Positions 1-9,004 of a stretch of DNA of 32,675 nt are shown here, in pieces. This DNA comes from an uncultured SAR86 cluster bacterium (lineage in GTDB: Bacteria; Pseudomonadota; Gammaproteobacteria; Magnimaribacterales; AG-339-G14), in contig CABXRO010000012.1 of NCBI GenBank assembly GCA_902514645.1, positions 1 to 32,675 of the forward strand, written 5' to 3'. Below the pieces are notes generated by a model that saw only the letters and a program-made list of their open reading frames with translations, searched no databases and had not been told where the DNA came from. The translations under genes and the position numbers were made by a program. Positions within the stretch are counted from its first letter, which is position 1. Every line of letters starts with the position of its first letter.

Positions 1-2
1 TA

Positions 3-611
3 AAAAAAAGAGAAGGAGACAAGATTGAAGTATTTAATTCGAAAGGGCAATTCCTTGAAGCATCTATTTCCCTTTTAAACAAAAAAACCTGTGAAATTTT
101 TTCAATAGGCGAGACAAAAATTCAAGAAAAATCCTTCCCAAAAATCTCTTTAGGCATTTCTGAAATAAAAAACTTTGAAAAAATTTTAAATGAAGTAACT
201 CAATTGGGAGTTTATCGAGTTGATTGCTTATCATCTGAAAGATCGAAGTTTTTGAAAAAACCTTCAGAAAAAAAAATAGAAAGATGGAAAAGAGTTGTTA
301 CGGGAGCTTGTGAACAATCCGGAAACAATTGGATGCCACAAATTGGACATAAGACCTTAGATGAATGGCAAATGGAAATACCATCGGAGAATAAGTTTTA
401 TCTAAATCCAGGAGAGAATAAAAATATTGAATCCTTGTCGAAATTAGATGAAATTTACTTTTCCATAGGCCCAGAAGGAGGCTTTTCTCCTAAAGAAATT
501 GATAAAATGAAATCCAATGGTTTAGAAGGTATCTCGCTTGGAGAGTTGGTTATCAAAACAGAAACGGTACCTACTGTATTATTGTCAATGTTAAAAATTT
601 TAAATAAATAA
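3..611 (+). CDS. rsmE: 16S rRNA (uracil1498-N3)-methyltransferase RsmE, 5' partial
   Basis: This SPOUT-class methyltransferase would methylate U1498 of 16S rRNA using SAM. The reading frame is open to the left window edge, so the ORF-track start at 204 (a TTG) is internal. The extra upstream residues read like the RsmE N-terminal domain (KREGDKIEVFNSKGQFLEA). The C-terminal SAM-binding knot carries IGPEGGFSPKEI and a LGELVIKTETVPTVLL segment that fits the family's LG..IL+TETA motif. The stop is 1 nt before the gshB start, so the two genes are probably cotranscribed; rsmE-gshB adjacency is a standard gammaproteobacterial arrangement. Only the first residues are missing. The identification is secure from the motifs and the neighbour. 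Confidence 0.93.
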   Translation, partial: KKREGDKIEVFNSKGQFLEASISLLNKKTCEIFSIGETKIQEKSFPKISLGISEIKNFEKILNEVTQLGVYRVDCLSSERSKFLKKPSEKKIERWKRVVTGACEQSGNNWMPQIGHKTLDEWQMEIPSENKFYLNPGENKNIESLSKLDEIYFSIGPEGGFSPKEIDKMKSNGLEGISLGELVIKTETVPTVLLSMLKILNK

Positions 612-612
612 A

Positions 613-1548
613 ATGAAATTAGCTTTTGTAATGGATCCCATCTCTCAGATTTCTTATAAAAAAGATTCTACTTTAGCTATGATGGTTGAGGCTCAAGAAA
701 AAGGGCATGAAATTTTTTACATTGAGCCAAACTGTCTTTTTTTTAATTCTGACAAACCCTGTGCAAAATTTTCTCCTATTTCAGTTAAATATCAAGAATC
801 TAGCTGGTTTGAAAAAGGAGAAAATAACGTCTCATCTTTAGATTTCTTCGACGCAATATTAATGAGACAAGACCCTCCTTTCGATATGGGCTACATTAAT
901 AACACTTATATATTGGAGGCTGCCACAAAATTGGGAGTCCGAGTATTCAATGATCCAAAAGCCCTCAGAAATAACAATGAAAAATTGGCAATTCTTGATT
1001 ATCCTTCTTTAATTACCGATACCATAGTGTCTTCTTCAAAAGAGATTATTAAAGACTTTGTTGATACAAATTCCGAAGTAGTTATAAAACCTTTAGGTTT
1101 GATGGGCGGGGAAGGGATCAGAAGACTTCATCATAAAGACGAAGATCTTCTTGAAACTCTCGACTTGATTGATCAAAAAAAAGAAAAAATGATGATACAA
1201 AAATTCATTCCTGAAGTATTTGAAGGAGATAAAAGAGTTATTCTAATTTCAGGCGAAGATTGTGGTTTTTCTGTGACCAGGATTCCTCAAGGAGATGATT
1301 TTCGTGGAAATCTTGCTGCTGGAGGAAAGGCAGAAGTAAGAGAATTGAACAATAGAGATCTTGAGATTGTAAATGCTATAAAACCCAAATTGATCGAAAA
1401 CGGTATTTTGGTTGCAGGTATAGACATATTGGGATCCTTTCTAACTGAAATAAACATTACCAGCCCTACTTGTTTTAGAGAATTGTATGATCAACAAGGC
1501 ATAAATCTCGCTAAGGACTTAATTGAGAAGATAGAAAAAGCTTTTTAA
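613..1548 (+). CDS. gshB: Glutathione synthetase (ATP-grasp)
   Basis: Joins gamma-glutamylcysteine and glycine with ATP to form glutathione in the cytoplasm. At 311 residues it is close to the usual ~315. The N-terminus (KLAFVMDPISQISYKKDST) matches the GshB substrate-binding domain. The ATP-grasp part shows VIKPLGLMGGEGI, then IQKFIPEVFEGDKRVI, the glycine-rich RGNLAAGGKAE, and the late NITSPTCFRE metal/substrate segment. It starts 1 nt after rsmE and its TAA shares one base with the ATG of ruvX (TAATG), implying translational coupling. In many relatives yqgE lies between gshB and yqgF; here it is absent. No unusual residues were noticed. Confidence 0.96.
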   Translation: MKLAFVMDPISQISYKKDSTLAMMVEAQEKGHEIFYIEPNCLFFNSDKPCAKFSPISVKYQESSWFEKGENNVSSLDFFDAILMRQDPPFDMGYINNTYILEAATKLGVRVFNDPKALRNNNEKLAILDYPSLITDTIVSSSKEIIKDFVDTNSEVVIKPLGLMGGEGIRRLHHKDEDLLETLDLIDQKKEKMMIQKFIPEVFEGDKRVILISGEDCGFSVTRIPQGDDFRGNLAAGGKAEVRELNNRDLEIVNAIKPKLIENGILVAGIDILGSFLTEINITSPTCFRELYDQQGINLAKDLIEKIEKAF

Positions 1549-1970
1549 TGGCGAATATCTTAGGCATAGATTACGGACAAAAATATATCGGTTATGCCAT
1601 CGGTAATGACATTACACTTACTTCCTCAATCCAAGGAACAATTATTTATAAAAATCAAAAAAAACTCTTTCAAGAAATACAAGATTTAGTAACCGAGTGG
1701 GAAGTAAAATTAATTATTTTAGGTCTTCCAATAAATATGGACGACACAGAAAGTGAAATGTCTAAAGAGGTTAGAGGTTTTAAGGAAAAAATAGAAAAAT
1801 CTTTAAACATAGTATGTAAACTTCATGATGAGAGACTGTCTTCTTTTGAGGCAAAGGAACAAAAGGAAATAATTAAAAAAAATAAGATACAACCTAATCC
1901 AGGAATTGACGCCTTAGCAGCTCAAGTAATTTTGGAATCTTGGTTAAGAGAAAAAAGTAAAAATGTCTGA
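1548..1970 (+). CDS. ruvX: YqgF/RuvX family RNase H-fold nuclease (pre-16S rRNA / Holliday junction resolvase)
   Basis: A 140-residue RNase H-fold protein of the YqgF family, associated with 16S rRNA 5'-end maturation and also described as a Holliday-junction resolvase homologue. Visible family motifs are GIDYGQKYIGYAIG near the N-terminus (first acidic residue), LGLPINMDDTESEM in the middle, HDERLSSFEA, and the C-terminal GIDALAAQVILESWL with the last acidic residue. The start codon overlaps the gshB stop by one base and the gene's 3' end overlaps dnaG by 8 nt, so it lies inside a coupled operon. Direct adjacency to dnaG is less usual, since rpsU commonly precedes dnaG. Confidence 0.93.
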   Translation: MANILGIDYGQKYIGYAIGNDITLTSSIQGTIIYKNQKKLFQEIQDLVTEWEVKLIILGLPINMDDTESEMSKEVRGFKEKIEKSLNIVCKLHDERLSSFEAKEQKEIIKKNKIQPNPGIDALAAQVILESWLREKSKNV

Positions 1971-3711
1971 TTTCATTCCTGAAGATTTTATACAAAAAGT
2001 TCTAGAGGATTCAGATATTGTCTCTCTAGTTGATTCTTATGTTCCTTTAAAAAGAAAAGGCAAAGATCATTGGGCGCAGTGTCCTTTTTGTGATGATGGT
2101 AGTAACCCATCATTTAGCGTGAGTGATCAAAAGCAATTTTATTATTGTTTTAAATGCAGAGCTTCAGGAAATGCTATTGGTTTTTTGATGAATTATCAGT
2201 CAAAAGATTTTGTTGGGGCTGTGGAAATTTTAGCTAAAAACCTTGGTTTGGAAATTCCAAGGACTAAATCAAACTATGATAGGGAAAAATTTGATGAATT
2301 ATTTCATTTTAATGATGAGGCTAAAAACTTTTATAAGAATAATCTTCTTAGGCCGAAGGAAGGAGAACACATAAGATCTTATTTGAAGGAAAGAGGAATT
2401 TCTGAAGAAATTTCAAAGGAATTTGAATTGGGTTTATGTTTGGAAGGTTGGGATAATCTTGTAAAACATTTTGAATCCAAAAAGATTGAAGCTAAAGAAT
2501 CTTCTAAACTTTTTAAAGTCGCAAAAAATGAAAGAAAGTATGATGTCTTTAGAAATAGATTGATTTTTCCTATTGTCTCTAGAAGAAACAAAATTGTTGG
2601 ATTTGGAGGAAGAGTCTTAGATGATGAAGATCAACCCAAATACCTAAATACTCCAGAATCCGAAGTATTCAAAAAAAGCAGAGAACTATATGGACTTCCA
2701 AATGTTTTAGAAAGAAACTCAAGACCAAGACAGATCTTAGTAGTTGAAGGTTATATGGATGTTTTGGCTTGTTTTAGTTTTGATTTACCTATTGCCGTTG
2801 CAACATTGGGAATAGCGACTAATAAATTTCATTTAGAAACACTTTTTCAAAAGACAGATGAAGTTATTTTTTGTTTTGATGGAGATGAGGCAGGTAGAAA
2901 TGCCTCAAAATTAGCACTCGAAATAGCTATTCCAGTTGTTAAAGATGGTAAAAGAGTTAAGTTTTTATTCTTACCAGATGATCATGATCCTGCAAGTCTG
3001 CTGTTAGAGAAAGGAAAAGATGAACTACCTAAGCTAATTAACGATGCAACAAATCTTTCTGACTATTTATTTGAAAGCATTCTAAAAAAACACGACAGCT
3101 CTTTAGAAGGAAAGGCTGCAGCATCCAAAGAGTTTGTTTCTATAGTGAAGCCCATGCAAGAAGGCAACTTTAAAACTATTCTTATCAATGAGTTTTCAAA
3201 AAAAATGGATATTGATCTTAGTGAAATTTCACCAACAAAACCAGAAGCTAAAAAACATTCTCAAACAGAGGACATGCAAATGGATTTCAGCAAGGTAATC
3301 AAGAGTTTATTAAAATGCATTATTCATAATCCAGATTTAGCTAAATCAGAACACTTGGATTATTTTATAGATAACAATGAGTTTTTAATCAGCCCCTTAA
3401 TCTCTTTTTTGAGAGCAAAATCAGACGTATCTTTTTCTATGATCATCCAAGAATTTCCTGATCAAAAAAATATTCTTATAGATCTATCAAATGATCAAAA
3501 CCTAATTAGTTCTGATGAGGGTTTGAAATTTATAATGCAGGCAGTAGAGTATATCGAAAGAAATCAAGGAGATAACCTTTTACAAAAATTGAAGATAATG
3601 CATGAAAAAAATGAATTAGACCCTAAAGAAAAAATAGAACTTAAAAAGCTTCTTACTGCTAAATTTGAGCATCTTTCTAAGGACGAACTATCCTTATTTA
3701 AAAAGCTCTAA
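1963..3711 (+). CDS. dnaG: DNA primase DnaG
   Basis: Synthesises RNA primers at the replication fork with the DnaB helicase. The 582 residues match the usual size. The N-terminal zinc ribbon (residues 40-65) reads CPFC...YYCFKC, so the ligands are Cys40, Cys43, Cys62 and Cys65; the classical family has His at the second position (CPFH). A TOPRIM domain follows, with VVEGYMDV (Glu262) and FCFDGDEAGRNA (Asp306, Asp308) as metal ligands. The C-terminal ~130 residues are helical and fit the helicase-binding domain. The start overlaps the ruvX stop by 8 nt and rpoD follows 58 nt downstream, so the dnaG-rpoD part of the macromolecular synthesis operon is kept while rpsU is absent. Confidence 0.97.
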   Translation: MSDFIPEDFIQKVLEDSDIVSLVDSYVPLKRKGKDHWAQCPFCDDGSNPSFSVSDQKQFYYCFKCRASGNAIGFLMNYQSKDFVGAVEILAKNLGLEIPRTKSNYDREKFDELFHFNDEAKNFYKNNLLRPKEGEHIRSYLKERGISEEISKEFELGLCLEGWDNLVKHFESKKIEAKESSKLFKVAKNERKYDVFRNRLIFPIVSRRNKIVGFGGRVLDDEDQPKYLNTPESEVFKKSRELYGLPNVLERNSRPRQILVVEGYMDVLACFSFDLPIAVATLGIATNKFHLETLFQKTDEVIFCFDGDEAGRNASKLALEIAIPVVKDGKRVKFLFLPDDHDPASLLLEKGKDELPKLINDATNLSDYLFESILKKHDSSLEGKAAASKEFVSIVKPMQEGNFKTILINEFSKKMDIDLSEISPTKPEAKKHSQTEDMQMDFSKVIKSLLKCIIHNPDLAKSEHLDYFIDNNEFLISPLISFLRAKSDVSFSMIIQEFPDQKNILIDLSNDQNLISSDEGLKFIMQAVEYIERNQGDNLLQKLKIMHEKNELDPKEKIELKKLLTAKFEHLSKDELSLFKKL

Positions 3712-3726
3712 TAGATCAAAATTTAA

Positions 3727-3755
3727 TAGTTAAGACTTTCAAACTTATATATAAT
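3727..3755 (+). promoter_or_regulatory. Putative rpoD promoter
   Basis: A perfect TATAAT lies at 3750-3755 in the 58-nt dnaG-rpoD gap. The best -35 at 17-bp spacing (TAGTTA) matches only 3 of 6 consensus bases. Initiation about 7 nt after the -10 would leave a leader of only about 8 nt before the rpoD ATG, and no Shine-Dalgarno motif is visible there. Seen: the -10. Inferred: activity and start point. Confidence 0.35.
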
Positions 3756-3769
3756 CAACATCCCAAAAT

Positions 3770-5554
3770 ATGATTGACGACGATTTAGAGAATAGTGGGC
3801 TGAGAGAGCTCATAGAAAAAGGTAGAGAACAGGGATATATTACCTTTGCCGATATAAATGATTACTTGCCAGATGAAGTTTCAGATCCTGATCAACTTGA
3901 TGAGGTAATACAGATAATCAATGACTTAGGGTTGCAAGTTTTAGAAGAGGCCCCAGAAGAGGGTTCTAATTTTTCTCCTGCAAATCAAGATACTCCTGAA
4001 ACACCAACTGAAAATGAAATGGGTACCATTGAGTCGGAAGTTGGAAGAACTACAGATCCTGTTCGACTCTACATGAGAGAAATGGGCTCTGTTGATCTTT
4101 TGACCAGAGAAGGAGAAATTGCAATTGCCAAACGTATTGAGGAAGGAGCAAGAGATCTGCTCCATGCTTGTGCTTTTTATCCAGGAATCATTGAAGATGT
4201 TTTGTTGGAATATGAATTAATAAAAAAAGAAGATAAAAGAATTACAGATTTAGTAGTTGGTTTTATGGATGAAGAAGAAGACCTTCCTCCTTCAGCTCAA
4301 GAAGTTGCAGCTAAAGCAGATGATGATGAAGAAGAAGACGTGGGCATTAACATGGAAGAACTTGCAAAAAGATTTTCTTCTGTAAAAAGACAATATAACA
4401 AATCACAAAAAACGATTGCTTCTTCTGGAAGAGACAATGACAAAGCTCAAAAAGAACTAGACAAGCTCGGTGAAATTTTTAAATTTCTTAAACTTTCTCC
4501 AAAAAGATTTGAGACCATATCATTAACTGCTAGAGCTTTAGCAAAAGCCATTAGAGATTCGGAAAAAAAGATTTACGATATTTGCACACAAGACTGCAAT
4601 ATGCCTAGGAAAGATTTTTTAGAAATATTTAGAGACAATCAAACGAATTATAAATTTTTAGATAGCACAATACGTTCTAAAAAAAATTACGCAAAGCTTC
4701 TTAAGGATGTAAAGCCCGATGTAAATAAAATTCAAAAAAGAATTCTTTTGCTTACTGAAAATGTTGGTATGACCGTACAAGAGCTTAAAGATATAACTTC
4801 TAAAATGGCAAAAGGCGAAACAAAAATTAGAAGGGCAAAAAAAGATATGATCGAAGCAAATTTAAGATTGGTTATTTCCATTGCAAAAAAATACACCAAC
4901 AGAGGGCTTCAATTTCTGGATCTTATTCAAGAAGGAAATATTGGCCTCATGAAAGCTGTAGATAAATTTGAGTATAGAAGAGGATATAAATTTTCTACAT
5001 ATGCTACCTGGTGGATCAGACAAGCCATTACGAGGTCAATTGCCGATCAAGCAAGGACAATCCGTATTCCGGTCCATATGATTGAGACAATAAATAAGCT
5101 AAACAGAATTTCACGCCAAATGCTTCAAGAAAACGGTAAAGAACCTTCACCAGAAGAATTATCTGAGAAAATGGACATGCCGGAAGAAAAAATCCGCAAA
5201 GTTTTGAAAATTGCCAAAGAACCGATTTCCACTGAAACACCAATTGGTGACGAAGACGACACAACTTTAGGAGACTTCATTGAAGATCCTTTACAAGACT
5301 CTCCTATAGATGCAGCTACAGAAAACAATCTTCATGATGCAACAGATGGAGTCTTGTCTAGCTTGACGGCAAGAGAGGCTAAAGTTTTAAGAATGAGATT
5401 CGGGATTGGCATGAATACTGACCATACTTTGGAAGAGGTTGGCAAACAATTTGATGTCACTCGAGAGAGGATTAGACAAATTGAAGCAAAAGCATTACGC
5501 AAGCTTAGACACCCATCTAGATCAGGGCATCTTAAAACTTTCCTAGACGAATAA
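3770..5554 (+). CDS. rpoD: RNA polymerase primary sigma factor RpoD (sigma-70)
   Basis: The housekeeping sigma factor, 594 residues. Region 1.1 is recognisable near the start ([16 protein letters not shown]). Region 1.2 begins around [17 protein letters not shown] variable acidic region with a DDDEEED patch follows. Regions 2.1-2.4 contain [23 protein letters not shown]-type [14 protein letters not shown] and [17 protein letters not shown], and region 4.2 has [20 protein letters not shown]. All recognition segments look canonical, so ordinary -10/-35 promoters are expected in this genome. The chosen ATG aligns with E. coli RpoD region 1.1. A tRNA gene follows 27 nt after the stop. Confidence 0.98.
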   Translation: MIDDDLENSGLRELIEKGREQGYITFADINDYLPDEVSDPDQLDEVIQIINDLGLQVLEEAPEEGSNFSPANQDTPETPTENEMGTIESEVGRTTDPVRLYMREMGSVDLLTREGEIAIAKRIEEGARDLLHACAFYPGIIEDVLLEYELIKKEDKRITDLVVGFMDEEEDLPPSAQEVAAKADDDEEEDVGINMEELAKRFSSVKRQYNKSQKTIASSGRDNDKAQKELDKLGEIFKFLKLSPKRFETISLTARALAKAIRDSEKKIYDICTQDCNMPRKDFLEIFRDNQTNYKFLDSTIRSKKNYAKLLKDVKPDVNKIQKRILLLTENVGMTVQELKDITSKMAKGETKIRRAKKDMIEANLRLVISIAKKYTNRGLQFLDLIQEGNIGLMKAVDKFEYRRGYKFSTYATWWIRQAITRSIADQARTIRIPVHMIETINKLNRISRQMLQENGKEPSPEELSEKMDMPEEKIRKVLKIAKEPISTETPIGDEDDTTLGDFIEDPLQDSPIDAATENNLHDATDGVLSSLTAREAKVLRMRFGIGMNTDHTLEEVGKQFDVTRERIRQIEAKALRKLRHPSRSGHLKTFLDE

Positions 5555-5581
5555 ATTCATTCAGAATGTTATTAAATTTTA

Positions 5582-5658
<77 letters not shown>

Positions 5659-5709
5659 CTTTATTTAACGCAATGATTTTTTTAAAGATACATATTTGTC
5701 ACGTAGTGA

Positions 5710-7803
5710 TTAATTTGCATTAATTTCTTGTTGCAAAATTACTCGTCTTTCATCTATGAAACGTTTTATAGACGCTCTTGCAGGGTTACAAAACCCGGCT
5801 TCATTTCCTTCAATTTCTTCAGGATTATATGCATCCGCACATCCACTACCGCCATCTAAATTTGCTGGTCTTATGGCAGCATCGGTCGAGAGAATAGCCT
5901 GATCAAGTCGATTCTTTCTTTCCTGAAGCAAAGGACCAACTATGGACCAATTGAAAAATTCGTTCAAAATACTTTGAATTTCTTGATACAGAGCAGCCTT
6001 ATTGCTTTCCTCACTAAAAACTAAATTCCAGAGTATCGGCGGGTCATTAGGATAGAATTGCTCTCCTACCCAATGTGGATTATTGCCTGAAGGAAATGCT
6101 CTCATCTCGATAATGTCTGTAAAAGCATCATAATTCAAAGGCGTACATACGTTTAAGGTTGGATTGTTATCGCAATCATATCCAGGTACATCAATAAATG
6201 TGTAGTCGAAATCGTTTGGCATATAAACCCATTTATTGGTATGTTCATTGAAGTAAAGATAATAATTATTGGCAACACGAACATAATGATCTACTGCACC
6301 CACAACAATTTCTGCTGCCTGAGCCTTAATAAAACCCGGGATATCAAATTTTTGTCCTAGCTCTGCCACAGATGGATTACTTTGTACAAATTGAGCAAAT
6401 TCTCTAAACGCTATTCTTGCATCTGCTATAGATTTCTTTTTAGTTTTCAGATCATAAGTTGGCCTGTAGGGCAGAAACTGTGATACGTTTCCGATAGCGA
6501 TTCCGTTAGCATCTTTTGCATTAATTTCAGTGTTAACAAAATTTGGATTCAAATAATTGGCTGTTCCCAACCATTCCTCTGCCGAATCCGGATCTGATTT
6601 CTCAACACCAATAACACAAAAATTTGTATTAAAGAAAATAGTGGTATCTTCATAAGGATCACAATTGGCATTAAGAACAGGCACGCCAGCTAAGTTGCCA
6701 GGCGCTCCAACTTTAAATAAATAATTGTTTTTATCAAAGTATCTTTTCAAATATGGTTTATCGACTTGTTCCATCATTGTAAAGACACCCATGTTGTAAG
6801 TCCGAGGAAGTGCTTGACCATATAAGGTTTGACCAGCAGCTCCAGTTATTACGAGCTCTACTTGAGCATGGGTAGCTCTTGCTACAGGAACTCCAATTTG
6901 ATTCAGTAACTGATGCGTCAAAACTTCTCTTTGATAACTTGGATCGTCTCTATTGAAGCGAAATCTTAATTTTTCAACTCCCATGAATACTCTATCGTCT
7001 GCTTCCGGATATTCAGGAATATTTTGTGCAACAATTCCTAAACAAGGCAGACCAGGACCAACTGATGCTGGTGTTCCGTTAGCATCAATGCAAGCATATA
7101 CACTTTCATCTTCATCAAACTTTTCATCAAATTTAATAGCAAAACTAAATCGACGAGGTTTGGGCGGGGTACTTTCATAATCAACCGGATACTGCCTACT
7201 TGTATTACCCTGCATTTTAAAGCCCACATTTGAAACAAAGCCAAGGGAAGCTCCCTGATCATCAAGGTAATCAAAATCTGCCTGGCGGTAAATTTCACTG
7301 TGGGTCCAAGATGTCCAAGTTAAAGCAGGTCCACTGGCATCGTTGATACTGTAATTTGAACGAAGCGTGTCGAGCTCAAAAGCTCTCCATTCCTCATAGG
7401 TCATGGTGAGGCGAATTTTATGAAGACGATCTAAAGAAAACAAAGAGGTGCTCTCATCATTTGAACAATTTATTTCTATGCCATTCACATTATTTTGCCC
7501 TACAACACCTGTCTCATTCGCAATTGTGCAATCTTGTCTAGCAGGTTCTCTTTCAATATCTACCTTATATGCATCGCCCTCATTTAATTGTTGGTTGAAA
7601 GAAAAACTCCCATCCTGCGGAACTGACAAATTTTCAGAATTTAAAGATAATCCAATACTTCGAATATTATCCATGCCATTAATGGTGCCACTTATAGAAT
7701 ATGCAGGAATAGGTGGTTGAACCGGAGACGATCCACCACAACTAAGGAGAGACAAAGTCAGAAAGGTTCCCAAAAAAAAATTTAGCAATAACTCCTTATA
7801 CAT
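5710..7803 (-). CDS. Secreted CotH-like kinase-family lipoprotein
   Basis: A 697-residue secreted protein. The N-terminus is a lipoprotein signal with Cys22 after LSLLS, followed by a low-complexity SSPVQPP linker, so it is probably anchored to the outer membrane. Residues ~35-115 look like a small beta-sandwich domain (YSISGTINGMDNI...GSFSFNQQL). From ~125 onward the protein matches the CotH family: GVFTMMEQVDKPYLKRYF, YLFKVGAPGN, an AVDHYVRVANNYYLYF segment, and WVYMPNDFDYTF, which corresponds to the conserved W..ipWDlD block. Bacillus CotH phosphorylates spore-coat proteins; the substrate here is unknown. The gene stands alone, with a terminator for the next minus-strand unit just upstream. 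No start-proximal ribosome site is obvious. Confidence 0.8.
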   Translation of the reverse strand: MYKELLLNFFLGTFLTLSLLSCGGSSPVQPPIPAYSISGTINGMDNIRSIGLSLNSENLSVPQDGSFSFNQQLNEGDAYKVDIEREPARQDCTIANETGVVGQNNVNGIEINCSNDESTSLFSLDRLHKIRLTMTYEEWRAFELDTLRSNYSINDASGPALTWTSWTHSEIYRQADFDYLDDQGASLGFVSNVGFKMQGNTSRQYPVDYESTPPKPRRFSFAIKFDEKFDEDESVYACIDANGTPASVGPGLPCLGIVAQNIPEYPEADDRVFMGVEKLRFRFNRDDPSYQREVLTHQLLNQIGVPVARATHAQVELVITGAAGQTLYGQALPRTYNMGVFTMMEQVDKPYLKRYFDKNNYLFKVGAPGNLAGVPVLNANCDPYEDTTIFFNTNFCVIGVEKSDPDSAEEWLGTANYLNPNFVNTEINAKDANGIAIGNVSQFLPYRPTYDLKTKKKSIADARIAFREFAQFVQSNPSVAELGQKFDIPGFIKAQAAEIVVGAVDHYVRVANNYYLYFNEHTNKWVYMPNDFDYTFIDVPGYDCDNNPTLNVCTPLNYDAFTDIIEMRAFPSGNNPHWVGEQFYPNDPPILWNLVFSEESNKAALYQEIQSILNEFFNWSIVGPLLQERKNRLDQAILSTDAAIRPANLDGGSGCADAYNPEEIEGNEAGFCNPARASIKRFIDERRVILQQEINAN

Positions 7804-7850
7804 TTTATATTTCTATAAGTACTCCAGCAGAAAAAAATAAAACCTATTAT

Positions 7851-7879
7851 AAAAAAATCAAGAGTTAAAGAGCTCTTGA
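7851..7879 (-). terminator. Rho-independent terminator of the Coq4-like pair
   Basis: On the minus strand a 7-bp stem (TCAAGAG / CTCTTGA) with an 8-nt loop is followed by seven T residues. The TAA stop of the 7865-8392 gene sits in the loop, so the gene ends inside its own terminator. It separates the acyl-CoA dehydrogenase/Coq4-like unit from the CotH-like gene. Confidence 0.75.
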
Positions 7880-8392
7880 CCAACTAATTTTATTTATTGA
7901 CCGTTCACTCGATGAGAGAATTTTTATATTAAAGTCTTTTCTTAAATTTAAGATTTTTCTATTCAGAAGATCTTGTGAAAAAAAATAATTCCACTTTTTC
8001 ATTTTTCTAGTTTTAAAAAAAATCATCGGCCATTTTAAGAGCATCACTCTTAAATAGAGATAAGCATATTTAAAATAGCCAACTTCCTTTATAAGAGCAT
8101 AATTTTTTTCATTAGTTTCTTCTAAGTCAAGTGAGCCTTTATAAACATCTTTTATTAATTGAAAGTAGTCTCCACCAAAAAATAACCAGCAATCCAACAT
8201 TGCTTCTTCTTCTAAAGAAGTATCTAAACCAAAAACTACATGAGTAGCGTCGTGACATAAAATGTTCAGTTTTTCGTCTTCTGAACAATTTTCACCTAAA
8301 ACGTGTCGATTATTTTCTCTTAAATAATTTCGATATTCTTCTATGCCTTCTTTTAAAGTGAGTTCACAAGATTGATCTTGGTAATTAAGCAT
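7865..8392 (-). CDS. Coq4-like HDxxHx11E protein, copy 1
   Basis: 175 residues, not recognised with certainty. It contains CHDATHVVFGLDTSLEEEA, giving His-Asp-x-x-His and a Glu 12 positions after the second His. This is the HDxxHx11E metal-binding pattern known from the ubiquinone-biosynthesis protein Coq4. A helical half follows, rich in aromatic and basic residues (TRKMKKW). It is a diverged paralogue of the next gene upstream: both begin ML..xDQxCELTLxEG, share the motif, and end with an RKIxxLR...ILSxxxR...WS block. It is the last gene of a minus-strand unit led by an acyl-CoA dehydrogenase. No signal peptide is seen, so it is probably cytosolic or membrane-associated. Assignment to the Coq4 superfamily is an inference from the motif. 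Confidence 0.6.
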   Translation of the reverse strand: MLNYQDQSCELTLKEGIEEYRNYLRENNRHVLGENCSEDEKLNILCHDATHVVFGLDTSLEEEAMLDCWLFFGGDYFQLIKDVYKGSLDLEETNEKNYALIKEVGYFKYAYLYLRVMLLKWPMIFFKTRKMKKWNYFFSQDLLNRKILNLRKDFNIKILSSSERSINKISWSRAL

Positions 8393-8460
8393 TCAAATAT
8401 TATAAATAAATGCTTAAAAATAATTCAACTTTGTTAAGAGACGATTTTTTTCTAGAAACT

Positions 8461-8988
8461 TTATTCGGGATTTTTGATAGCTCCAGACCACTCAATGTGT
8501 TTTTTAGGCCTTTGATTTTCAGAAAGTATCTGTATTCCGTATTCTCCCCTAAGATCAGAAATTTTTCTTTTAAGGTAAGAATCTGGGACTTTTAGAGGCC
8601 ATTTTTTTTTCATTCTAAATCTCATCTTTAAAATACCAAAAAGAGATTTATAAACATAAAACATTGATATAAAGGTTTTTTTTAAGCCTACTTCTTTCCA
8701 CAAAAATTTCATATGATTCTTTAAAAAGGGATCTTCAAAATAGGCAAGATAATCTTTCCACTGATAAGAACACAAAATAAGACCATGAAGGTCATTTATC
8801 GCTTCTTCTTCAAAAGTAACGCCATTTCCAAAAATAACATGGGTACAGTCATGACATTGCCAGATTTTATAGTCATCATCTGATTCATCTGTTCCAATTT
8901 TTTTATTATTTTCTTTTAAATAATCTAAATAGATTTTCAATCCCTCAGCTAAAGTAAGTTCACAGTTTTGATCTTTGAAAGCCAACAT
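8461..8988 (-). CDS. Coq4-like HDxxHx11E protein, copy 2
   Basis: 175 residues, paralogous to the adjacent 7865-8392 gene at roughly one third identity by eye. The motif is CHDCTHVIFGNGVTFEEEA, so both His residues, the Asp and the distal Glu are kept, which argues that both copies still bind a metal. The middle (DYLAYFEDPFLKNHMKFL) and the basic stretch (KMRFRMKKKW) are helical and amphipathic, compatible with membrane contact. It starts 16 nt downstream of the acyl-CoA dehydrogenase stop, and 68 nt separate it from the second copy. Coq4 in eukaryotes acts on the ring C1 position of ubiquinone precursors; whether these act on a quinone here is unknown. Confidence 0.6.
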   Translation of the reverse strand: MLAFKDQNCELTLAEGLKIYLDYLKENNKKIGTDESDDDYKIWQCHDCTHVIFGNGVTFEEEAINDLHGLILCSYQWKDYLAYFEDPFLKNHMKFLWKEVGLKKTFISMFYVYKSLFGILKMRFRMKKKWPLKVPDSYLKRKISDLRGEYGIQILSENQRPKKHIEWSGAIKNPE

Positions 8989-9004
8989 TAAGAAATTATA
9001 ACTT

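Noticed and set aside
7038-7298. Minus-strand ORF inside the CotH-like gene
   Set aside because: Overlaps a real gene in another frame and reads as leucine/methionine-rich shadow sequence; the same applies to the other alternate-frame track entries.
8410-8595. Plus-strand ORF across the Coq4-like gap
   Set aside because: Runs mostly antisense to the 8461-8988 gene with no ribosome site and no family likeness.
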